Shown here in pieces: positions 15,144 through 25,316 of a stretch of DNA of 64,000 nt. Location of the stretch: NCBI GenBank assembly GCA_029747015.1, contig JAKOGI010000361.1:1-64000 (forward strand). The letters run 5' to 3'. A model generated the notes under the pieces. The model did no database searches, was not told where the DNA came from, and saw only the letters and a list, made by a program, of their open reading frames with translations. Within the stretch, counting starts at the first letter, position 1, and each line of letters starts with the position of its first letter. A program made the position numbers and the translations under genes. The stretch is from Carnegiea gigantea. Taxonomy: Eukaryota; Streptophyta; Magnoliopsida; Caryophyllales; Cactaceae.

Positions 15144-16123
15144 TAGACTTTTTAACATTCTAAAGAACACCTATTTTCAGTAGAGTTTCCCCCAAATAGC
15201 ATTCCCACTTGATTAAAATAGCCGGATACCGTGATGCCCTCATAATTCACGAGTTGTGTATGTATATATATATTCCTTTGCTTTTGGATATGCTTGTCCA
15301 TCATTTCTAAGCCCTAGACTCTAAAGTAATCAACCGTAGAAAAAGGGTAGACTTGTGGATTCTAATATTACCATTGGATCCCTATTCTGTAGGTCATGTA
15401 CAAATTTGAATATCTTCACAGGCAACAAAAATATGACCTGATTACTTTTTAGAATATAGAAAGAAATAAAAGTTCATATCATAGAATTTAAATGTAAATT
15501 TCTTATGACCACTAATTTCATTAACTTCAAACCAGTTAAATTAACTAATATTCACAAAGTAGACCTATATTATCAACTTTAATATAGTCCATAATTGTGT
15601 ACGATTTTAATTAATTGAAGTCGGTGATGGTTTATTTACCCCAGCATAATTGAGTTGTGCGCGTATGTTTTTAAACAAAACTCTCCAACCAAAAAAAAAC
15701 AAAAACAAAAAAAGCAGCCAAGCACTACATTAGTATATGCACATGCAAGCAAAAATTAGTCCGTGTAAAGCTAGGTTTTAAAATTCATTATCAAGCACTT
15801 TCATTCAACATTAAATTTTTTTCTTTTTTTTAGGGGCGGGGGGGGGGGGATAATATGCATGTCTCAATCCCTCCTTTAAATATAATTTCTGCTGCTTGTG
15901 TAGGGGTTTGATTATAATGGTGTACTTGGATGTTACGTAATTTTTACTTAGAGAGAGACATGATTTCCTATGTATATACGTTGTTTTCTCGTAACAAGGC
16001 ATATCTGATAACTCCATCCTTACCATATAGAAGCATTCTAAATAGACTAATAGCTACACCTATTTGACACTAACGCAACATGGTATCATGAAATAGAAAG
16101 TATCATTATAATAAAAAGGAATA
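15144..16123. other. Intergenic DNA, no gene recognised
   Basis: AT-rich with an A-rich patch near 15690 and a T-run joined to a G-run (15818-15850). No coding signal. Confidence 0.6.
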
Positions 16124-16498
16124 TTGAATGATGATATGCTGTACTTTGAGGGTGCTGAAAAGTAATACTCTCAATTTTAAACTTGGATGTCCGTGCACCA
16201 TACTGTGGACTAATTTACTATTTATATACCAGGATAGAATTTGGGTGTATTTTTATCAATATAATACAATAATTTTACAATGGTTTGCTATTGCATATGT
16301 CTAAAATTCAAAAATTTTCAAGTGTATATAACGATATATGTTGAATATGCACTTACATCACCAACTAAAAACACCTTCAAAATCATTCTTGATATAAACA
16401 CAGTAAATTGGCTCATAGTGTGGTGCACAGACGTCCAAGTTTAAAATTGGGAGTATCATTGTTCAACACCCCTAAAGTATAGTATATTATAGTCCAAT
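16124..16498. mobile_element. Foldback / MITE-like element with about 108-bp inverted arms
   Basis: The left arm (about 16124-16231) and right arm (about 16387-16498) are inverted copies. ATTTTAAACTTGGATGTCCG at the left pairs with ATTTTAAACTTGGACGTCTG read from the right arm, and GTGCACCA and AATTTACT follow in both. Arms are roughly 80% identical by eye and most differences are transitions, so the element is old. The loop is about 155 bp and AT-rich. No protein is encoded, and the exact ends and target duplication are unclear. Confidence 0.75.
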
Positions 16499-16853
16499 AT
16501 CTCTAATAAAAATAGGAGGATTTATATTAAAAGTACAACATACCAATCAAATTGTGTCGGTATATTTTCAATTTAGTTTTTAGGGATACAATTTTTTTAA
16601 AAAAAAATTAAGGGCAAACATTAATGCATTGTGGTTTCCTATCCGAGCTCATCAGGTTAGTACCAGGGGGAAGCATAATTGCACAAATTTGGGCTCATCA
16701 AGTCCAATTGTGCACCTCACATATGAGTTAAACAACAGCCGCTTTTTGCATGTCATAGATTGAATCCCTAACCTTCAGGATAGATGGTGTACGTACTGCC
16801 ATTGTATTGCTCACTTGCTTTCAGGGGTACAAAACTACATATATGATTTTACT

Positions 16854-16910
<57 letters not shown>

Positions 16911-18986
16911 TATATATTTTAATAAAAAATAATAATTACATTTTAATAATCTTAATAAACTTTGGGGTGTTAAATTACTAATAATCCAAACTTACGAAAA
17001 ATCATCCGATGCTCTGAACTTTAGGCCTAGTTATTTTTAATAATCTATATTCAAAAAAATTGCTAATTCTATCAAAATAAAATTGCTAATTGATACTCCA
17101 ATTTTGGTTCACTGCTGACCTTTTTTTTGGCATAGATTATTGAAAAAAAGAAAAAAAAACCTAGGTTCAAAGTTAAAAGCGATTTTTGATAAGTTTTGAT
17201 TATTAACAACCTAAACCCGTAAAGCTCACAATATCAGAATCTAACTATTCAAAAAAAAAAAAAAAAAAGCTGTTTATTTGGCATCAGGACCTGGTTGAAA
17301 ATGCCTCCCCATAAAAAAAATTAAAAAAAAATTAAAGATAATGACAGAAAAATGCTACTCCGTATGCTCCTAGTGTCCAAGCACTTTCAAAGATCCACTT
17401 ATACGTGACTAGCATACACATCCTTTTTCTGTAGGGACAAGTGGAAAGCGTAATTTCTTCTTTTAGAACAAGCCAATGAAGAGATACTAACGTGAGAAGC
17501 ATCATACACAGAGAATTTCTTCTTTTTAGCATTCGAAATTGTGTTTGTGGCTTTAAATATCGTTTTAGGGTTTTGTAAGCAAGTCATACTTTAGGAATAT
17601 TGTGTGGCGTGTTGTCAGACTGAGACATTGTATATTGGCTGGTATACATGTCAAGGCCACGCGGAATATGATCGAAAATTCTGAAAAAGAAAAGAACATG
17701 ATTTAAAAAGTGTGTGCAATGAATGGCATTGTTTTATATATTGTTTTGCATCTTAAAAGATTATCAATTTGCCGACTTCATTATGGATTCTCTTCATGTG
17801 GATGAAAACTACTTCTCACTATGCTTTATTTGTTTGATTAACAGTGAATTAGTAGTAGATCTACCATCAGCATACCATGACAATTTTTATCTTTTTGGTT
17901 TTCGTCATCCTTTTGGACAAATTCACGAATGTTTTGTGCCAATTTATATTGGTCATTGATGGTACTTCTGCCATGTTTTTGTCTCATGAATTTCAAAAGA
18001 TAAGGAGTTGAGTAAGTTCAGAGTAGTACAGAGAGAAATTCTATCCTTTTATAGGTTCGGTGCAAATAAAGTGTGAGAGCGTGACGGAATAAGAGAGTAT
18101 AAGATAGAAAAACATGATTATATTCCTCATATGCACCACCTTCGCAATACTTGTTTCCTTTGGCTAAAACCTGTCTAGCTCTTAACTTAAATATTGAAAA
18201 CATGTCTATAAAGAGAGAGAACGATGTATGTCTAACATGCAAATTACATACTCTAGCAAGCTAACCGCCATTCGAAGTTGCTTACGTACTAAGCTCAACA
18301 TGGGATATCAAGCATTGAACCATAATGAAGGATCATCATTCGTGAAGGTTCAGATCACCCTATAGGGAGGTGAAAAGGGTTATTGCAAAAATTAAAGTGA
18401 ATACAAAAGTTGAGTTTAGAACTTAAAGATGGACAATGCTTAACTATATTTTAATGAGATTGAACATCAATTAGGCTTAGTCCCTATCTAGAGTTCTTCA
18501 ACTGTAGGATTAAACACTCTTCTTTTTATTAGAGTGGACTTAGTTATAAGATTTTGTAGTATCCATTCCCTACTTTCAAGATCCTAACTCTTAAATTGAC
18601 CTCTCGATTTAAGCTCGGGTAGTTGACATCTCAAGTCCAAAGTCCTTACCCAATGTCATTCTTTTCTGACAACAATATTTTTCTCAATGCAACTCAAATA
18701 AATAATAGCTCAAGTTAAATTACAAGAGTTCACTCAATATCTCTCAATGAAGTACCTAGTGCTTTAAACATATTCACAACAACTTGCATTCATAGCTTGA
18801 GTTTCCATCAACTAGTTGTTATCATCATCAGTCCAAGAATGAAGCGTTCACCCTTTGAGTAAGTTGTTATGTTACTTCAAATCTTTGAAATGATTCCTTT
18901 TGCACAAGTGCTCTGCACCCTAAAAAATTATGCATGGTAGGGATATTTCTCATGATACTAACACGTGTGCAATATCCCATTTGAAC
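16499..18986. other. Intergenic AT-rich DNA with (TA)n tract, no gene recognised
   Basis: Contains a (TA)n run at 16856-16907, several A-runs near 17150-17330 and no convincing coding frame. A 78-codon frame at 17723-17959 has no recognisable family signature. Confidence 0.6.
16856..16907. repeat. (TA)n microsatellite
   Basis: About 52 bp of TA dinucleotides. Confidence 0.95.
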
Positions 18987-19230
18987 TAGAGTTGGCTAAC
19001 GGGTCAGTTTAGGTTAATCCATTTAATAAACAGATCAATTTTGTGTCAACCTTGTAAATAATTTAGATCTATTCAAAATTAAAAAATAACATATTTTCAA
19101 GCTAAACGGTCAAATTGTGTTAACTTCGCATCGAAATTAGTTGGGGTCGTGTTGGGTTTAGGTTTCCCTCATTAACTTCAGGTCGGGTTCAGGTCGAGTT
19201 ATCGTATCGAGTCAGGCTTTCCCAACTCTA
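18987..19230. mobile_element. hAT-like MITE, 244 bp
   Basis: The ends are inverted: TAGAGTTGGCTAACGGGTCA at the left and, read inward from the right, TAGAGTTGGGAAAGCCTGAC. It is flanked by ATTTGAAC (18979-18986) and ATTTAAAC (19231-19238), an 8-bp duplication with one mismatch, as expected for hAT elements. The interior is non-coding and rich in GGGTC/GACCC-like words. It must depend on an outside transposase. Confidence 0.83.
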
Positions 19231-19329
19231 ATTTAAACTTATCAATAAAGTCAATAAATTAACTGATAAACCTCTATTTCAACCTTATTTTAGCCCCTAA
19301 TTGATCCCTTTTTCCATTATTTTTATATT

Positions 19330-20596
19330 TGATCTTGAGGAGAAGGGGTCAAATTAGTCTCCTTTGGTCTAAAGTTTGCTCATATAGGGGTGTTTCGTGT
19401 TTTCAAGTGCTCCTGTCCAGAAACCGAGAAAATTCGCTAACATTGGTAGAAAGGAGAGCTAAGAAGACGAGCTGTAAGTCAGAAAAGAGACCCGTTAGAC
19501 CCAGAGATTCGGCACAGAGATCCCATACTTACCAGCATGGTCGTGCTGCACTGAAACATCACAACAGACTAGCCAGCAGGGTGGCACGGTCACCTCATGC
19601 TGGGTAGCATGACCGTGCCATCCCAGCCAGTGGCGCACGGTCACCACGTGCCCACTGGCACGGTCGTGTCACTCCCCTGCCGTCGCGACTTAAATGCTTT
19701 TCGGGCGTTCCTTCGTGGCTTTCAGAGAGCACTTTTCCTAAAACTTTTCTAGGTTTTTGTGAGAGAGACTTTTACTCAGTTACTTTTGCAATTGGGTGTA
19801 GATTGAAGTTTGTTCAACAATTATGCTTTGGTTTAATTCAAGTTCGTTTCTTGAATCTTTTTCTCTCTTTTGTTGTTGCTTTTAGGATGTTGTGTGAATT
19901 ATGTTTGTGACTCTTGGAATCATATTGTTTGATTTCAAAGTGATATATGGTTAATCTCCCAATTTAGGTTAGGATTAATGCCGATTATGTGTAGTTGAAT
20001 CATGACTTAGCCCCAAACCCTACTTCCCCCATGTTTGTATTTATGTTTTTTACTATGCACACCACGTGTTCGATGAAATGCTCGAGAGAGCATTTATCTA
20101 TTGTTATGAAGGTCTAAGGAAGCGTTGAAAGACAAAATCTTTATCTAGCGTGACTTAGTAGATAATTAGAATTTTAATATGAAAATAATTAAGATCCTAA
20201 TTGGGATTTCAGATTGTAGACCTTGTAATTCTCTAACTTTTAATCCCATGAGAATAGGTGACTATGGTTCTAGGATTAGTATTCGACCCTTGAGAAAGGG
20301 AGGAGATGGACTTTATTAACAATCCATTCACTCATAATGCATGCTTGGGTCTGCTTGACGGGGTTAGTAATTGATTCGCTATCATACTCGTCCTGTTAAT
20401 TCTAACCTGGGTGCTTTGCCATTCTATGATCTTATTCATCTATAGTTTATCCTTTAATATCTGATATTGATTAGCCTAGATTGAGTAGAGTAATTAGTTC
20501 TAGTAATTGAAAGCAAGCTCCTTGTGGATTCGACCTGTACTTGCCGGTTGCTAGTTATAGCTACGCCGTGCACTTGTGGTTTAAAACGTAACATTG
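19330..20596 (+). repeat. Probable solo LTR or LTR remnant (Ty3-gypsy type)
   Basis: This block has the look of a plant gypsy LTR: multiple inverted GCACGGTC/GACCGTGC words (19543-19680), GTCGCGACTTAAATGCTTTT, then a U5-like end (TCGACCTGTACTTGCCGGTT) finishing in GTAACA at 20596. It stops exactly where the DUF4283 pseudogene begins, with no primer binding site after it, so it reads as a solo LTR. The left boundary is uncertain: no clean TG start or target duplication was found. Confidence 0.5.
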
Positions 20597-21440
20597 ATAG
20601 GATGAGCTTCGTTGGGAAATTACTCATGAACAATAGTTTTAATGCAAAGACGATGAAAATAGTGGTCGAACAACTTGTTGAAGCTAGGGAAGGGAGTTGT
20701 TAATAGAGAATTGGACAACAACCTTTTGTGTTTTAATCTTTCTCTAAGGGTTGATAAAGATCATTTGTTAATTTAAGGTCCCTGGGCCTTTGATGTTAGG
20801 ATCCTCTTTTGAAAGGAGGGTTTGGCTTAGAGCAACCTTTGTATATTCAATTCACCTTAGCTTGCTTATGACATGCTGACGACAAAAGTTTATGACGTAC
20901 CGCTGACTAGAGAAACTAGGCCAATTGCTGAATTTTTGGTTTCGAAAATTGGTACTTTCGTTGTGTATGTTATTTGCAAATAAATCTCTGTGTTTCTGGG
21001 TGGACGTTGATATTTCAACGCCTCGTTAAAGAGTAGTTAGAGTAATCATGAAGGAAAAACAAATCTGGATAACATTTAAGTTCATTAAGTTGCCCAATTT
21101 TTTTTCTTTTTTTTTTTACGATTACAAGGAATTGAGCTACCAGCTTCAGAACTCCAATATGGTTCTTGGCTAAGAGCTTTCACCACCTAAATTAGGATGA
21201 TGTGCTTCAAAAATTGAGCTATAGGAAGAGCAAGTTGTTTTTGGCATTTCGAAACAACAAAAGGCACTTGCAAAGCAAGATAAAAGCTGACATCTAATGG
21301 TAAGATAAGTTCCGAAAGGACCAAATTAAAAAAGGCAAAGAAAAGAGCAATTAAAATGCACATTGATGATGAAGTTGTGGTTGCTGGGAATGAATTTTTC
21401 GAAAGGAAGTTGGAGATGAAGGGGGAGTAAAAGGGTAAAA
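20597..21440 (+). pseudogene. DUF4283 protein fragment with post-knuckle region (degenerate)
   Basis: Conceptual fragments in several frames give SFVGKLLMNNSFNAKTMK, then NRELDNNL, then VDKDHLLI-stop-GPWAFD, then KVYDVPLTRETRP and IAEFLVSKIGTFV. Next come LCFWVDVDIS and WITFKFIKLPNF, and after a T-run ELQYGSWLRAF. This is the collinear order of plant DUF4283 / zf-CCHC_4 proteins, but the zinc knuckle itself is obliterated around the T-run at 21101-21118. There are many stops and frameshifts. It is a second copy of the family represented at 10201-10543, on the other strand. What follows 21440 is not recognisable. Confidence 0.78.
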
Positions 21441-22094
21441 AAGGTCAGAGTGATGGATGGGGACCTAGAGAGGTCCTGATCTGAGGTGACAGATGTTGTT
21501 AAGCAACCCCACTAGGGACAATGAGTGTCCTTTGTGATAACTACCTAGTATTAGGGCGGTTCTGGCTCCTGAGTAGTAAAAGATCTTTGTGCTCTCTTGT
21601 AGGTATTATTGCCCACAGTAGTCTTGTTGGGATTCCTTCTTTAATCAGCGGGCATTGTCAACAATAAAGAGGAGAGAGAAAAAAAACAAATTAAAAAGTA
21701 GGGGGGAAGAGAAAGAGAAAAAGAGAGAAATAAAGAGAGGAAAAAAAAACGAAGGAAACATTCAAAACTTCTTTGTTGGAATTAAGCAGCACGGTGCGTT
21801 GCTTTAGGAGTAAATTTTTCCATGGTAAAAAAATTCCCTAAACTCCTATGAATAGAGACATTATTTGCCTTTGAAAACAACAACAATGAATACAACCACG
21901 TAAAAAACACTTGAGAGGAAGCCACCGAGAATTGGATAGGGTGTTCCACCAAAATTAGGTGAGAGTCATCTTTTGTGTGCCATCCAAGTGGGTGAGATAT
22001 TGAGATTATACCCTCCAAATTGTCTAGAGGACATACATTTATAATCCTACTACAAATAGTGGAAGCATTTTTGGACTGATAATCCAATGGTTTT
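21441..22094. other. Unassigned DNA before the tandem array
   Basis: Contains a purine-rich stretch (21661-21760, AGAGAGAAAAA-type). A 101-codon minus-strand frame (22087-21782) may be a faint LINE endonuclease remnant, but the signature is too weak to call. The last five bases before the array are GTTTT (22090-22094). Their partner would lie beyond the window. Confidence 0.5.
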
Positions 22095-22187
22095 TGTAAC
22101 AGCCTAAGATTCGTGCTAATTATCTTGAATTATTCTAATCACAAATTAATCAAGTTGGGCGCCGCATTTCAATTTATCATTTTATGA

Positions 22188-22190
<3 letters not shown>

Positions 22191-22265
<75 letters not shown>
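22191..22265. repeat. (TA)n microsatellite expanded in LTR 1
   Basis: About 75 bp of TA. The equivalent positions in LTRs 2, 3 and 4 have only TATATATAT-length tracts (for example 30566-30575). Confidence 0.95.
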
Positions 22266-22268
<3 letters not shown>

Positions 22269-22799
22269 GCATCGCATGTTGAAATGATGACGTGACCTCG
22301 GAATGAACCCTGTAATGCTCCTTAAATAATTCCTTCAAGCTCTAATAAATATTCGAATGCCCTGAATAAAAATTAGCCCGATTATCAAAGGCTAGATGAA
22401 AAAAAACGATGATAATAATAAGTAAACAAGTAATAATAATAATACAAGTTATGCATATATAAAAAGAGAGGCTTAATAATTAAAAACGAAACTATTTTCT
22501 CCCAAATTTCCATCCAAAAGATGTGAAATTTAAATTTATTAATTTTAGCCAAACTAATATTTCAATTTTGTTAGTTCTAGCCAAACTAATTTTTTAATTA
22601 TAATATACATATATGTGTCTAATGAATTTATAAAGGGATTAGGTAAATATAGGAAAAATCTAGAAATTGGGTTATGTGTCATCAAATAAAAAGGGTAAAA
22701 TAAATAAACAAATAAATAAAAAGAAAAAAAGAAGAAGAAAAGGAAAAATAGTTTACTCACTCATTAAATTAGATAAACCAAACAAAGCAAGATAAAAAC

Positions 22800-22985
22800 A
22801 ACCCAAAAATCCCAAACCCCCTGCTTTCGGCCCCCCCGTGCCCGACACCCCCCCTCTCCTGTTTTTGCTGCTGCCTAGTGCCCTCCTACCGGCGACCACC
22901 GCCGTCCGACGACCGCCCTCGCCGCCGCTGTTCCTCCACCTGCCGTCGACCGATCCAGTGCTGCCGGCCCCGCCCACTTCTCTCT
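22800..22985. promoter_or_regulatory. GC-rich, CpG-rich patch in LTR 1
   Basis: A sharp GC island (GCCGCCGCTGTTCC, CCGTCGACCGATCC) inside an AT-rich LTR. The same patch occurs at about 31120-31275, 50095-50255 and 62620-62760. It may mark the LTR promoter/leader. Short Gly/Ala-rich frames on its minus strand are composition artefacts. Confidence 0.45.
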
Positions 22986-25316
22986 CCTCTTGAGTGTATT
23001 CAAGTAATTGGGAGGTGAAATCCGAACTCCCACTTGGTTCAATTTTGATCTTTTATGCTAGAATTTTGATAGTAAATGATATGATTTGCTTTGGTGTGTA
23101 TGAATTTGTAAATTTCTTGAATTATTTGGGGATTTGGATTGAATTGTTTGTTGGGTGAATGGAGGAAGAGTGTGATGAGTGATGGTTGGGAAGTATAAGT
23201 GAATCTTAAGTTGTTATGATGATGTTGGGTTGATGTTAATGCCTAATACAATAAGATTAAAGTGAAATACAAGTTCGGTGGATGAGTTGAGGCCATGAAC
23301 TTGAAGGATTAGGGTTATGGCTTGAGATGATATTTAAGTGGATTATGTGAGCTATTAATATTTAAATGAGTTAATTGATGATTAAATAGAGGAATATGTG
23401 TATATATGTATAAGGTTAATGGGTGGATTATGTGATGATCAAGGCTTGGTCATTTAGGTTGAAATTTGAATAAAACTACAAGCTTGACTGTAGTTGAATG
23501 GGTGGTTTTAAGTAAATTATAATGAAACATTTGAATGAACTAATAAGAATTGAGGTTAAATTTTTTTTTATAGGGGGTGTGTGGTTGTCATGAGTTGAGG
23601 ATTTGAGGTTATATGTTTGGGTGAAACTTAAGCTTACTTAGGATTGTTTTAATGATGTTCAAGTGAGTCTTTGGTGACAATTGAGTGAAAATAAAAAGAT
23701 CTAAACCTATGTATTATATTGTTGCATAAGGTTATGGTAAGATTATGGTAAGAATTAATTTCCAAGTGAGGACGGTGGAGAGGAGAATGGAGGGAGATGT
23801 AGTGGCTTGAATATTTGAAAAGATTCAAGGGTTTGGTTATTAAAGGAGATGGAAAGGAACAATTAGTTTTGTGAATTTGAAATTATTAATTACTAAAATA
23901 ACACGCTTATGTGGTTTTATTTCAATAATGATAACTATGTGATTGGGATACCAAGTTCATGAAGTTGCTTTAAACCAAATCATAACCTAAAGTTCGATGG
24001 ATAACGGCGATATGCTAAAGTGAAAAATAACAATGATAATAATGATAATAATAATAATAATGGTGATAAGAATCAATAATTTCTAATGACGTTAATGCTA
24101 ATAATGTAATGAGCTTCTAACAATGATTCGGATAGTGATGGCGATAATGTCATTATTAATAAACACATGACAAGTCACCCATTTCACTTTTACGACACTT
24201 CTTAAATGAACATCATCAACATTAAAAAAAGGGAATAAAAACAAAATAAAATGAAACTAAATTCAGTTAATGATCATTATTGCGCTAATAATAAAAAGAG
24301 AAGTTGAGTGACTTCAAATTATTCATTTAGCCAAGAATTTCAATAAAATTTCTTCATCTTGCACTAATCACAAAGAATTACATATTTGGAGCAGAACTGA
24401 GGCCACCTCTATCGCTTCAAGCTGCTAGCAAATGATTTTCAATAAAATGGAGAGAAATTCTCAAGGATTAGGTATGTACATTGCCTATACTCTTCAAAAA
24501 CTCACATGTTTCTCGAACTATACAAAACTAATATCATGTTCATACAATGAATCATTTGACGCAATGTTTTGTCACCTAAGCAAGTGGCCCCTATCAATTA
24601 TCAATCATCAGGGCTTATGCCCTTTAATTTACCTATGCGGCTGCAACTCAGGCTCATCAATCGGCCTGGGAGGTGTGCACCTATCTCAAGATCACTACAG
24701 ACATTAACAGAGGTCCACTTCTAGATAATAACCGGCAAATCAACTTTACTCATACACTCTCTCTCCCCTGTTTGCAAAATAAAATGTTTTAAAATGCAAA
24801 CGCCCAACTAATTAAACTAAAAGTCTATTTTACTGCATAAGAGTGTACGTGCTGAGCTTCGTCTCATATTTCGAATATTTTTGTGTTTTCTATTTTAGGT
24901 AAAGGATCAATGAACAGTCTCCTTCTTGGCAAGTTAGAAGGTAGCAAGAAATGAGTGAAAGTTACAGTCGTGCAGAACGTTAGCTAGCCAAACGCTCACC
25001 ATGATATATAAGGTAGCAACCTGAGAGCTTATGGAATTCATATGCTTTGGGACATTGGGATGGTTGATGCCACGTATTGGTACGCTAAGTCATCAAGTGA
25101 ACTGTAGATTAAACAGGTTGTCAAATGTATGTTTGTTTCTGATGTTTGGTGAATCTGGTGATGACGTGGATAACATAGTATTACAAGTAGTTTCAGGTAG
25201 CCTTGTTCCGTTATGGAATGGTGATAATGCCTCCCATCAAAAGACTTCCGCTGTAAATCATTAGCAACTAAGGGATTAAATTAGAGTAACCAGGCATTAA
25301 AATTGGGGGCGTTACA

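Larger units (their letters stand above)
22095..25316 (+). repeat. LTR 1 of the Ty3-gypsy tandem array (3222 bp)
   Basis: It starts TGTAAC and ends GTTACA, perfect inverted ends, and is followed four bases later by a tRNA-Met primer site at 25321. It contains an expanded (TA)n tract (22191-22265) absent from the other three LTRs, a GC-rich patch (about 22830-22980) and an (AAT/GAT)n patch near 24025-24080. It lacks about 31 bp near 23828 that LTRs 2 to 4 have. Long LTRs of this size are typical of Tekay/Del chromoviruses. Confidence 0.93.

Noticed and set aside
17723..17959. 78-codon plus-strand frame
   Set aside because: No family signature, no conserved context, AT-rich surroundings. Likely chance.
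21782..22087. Minus-strand 101-codon frame, possible LINE endonuclease remnant (VFFTWLYSL-like)
   Set aside because: Only weak resemblance, no catalytic residue can be pointed to, and no RT nearby.
22753..22977. Gly/Ala/Arg-rich minus-strand frames in each gypsy LTR
   Set aside because: They follow the GC-rich patch. Frames differ between LTR copies and are not conserved as protein.
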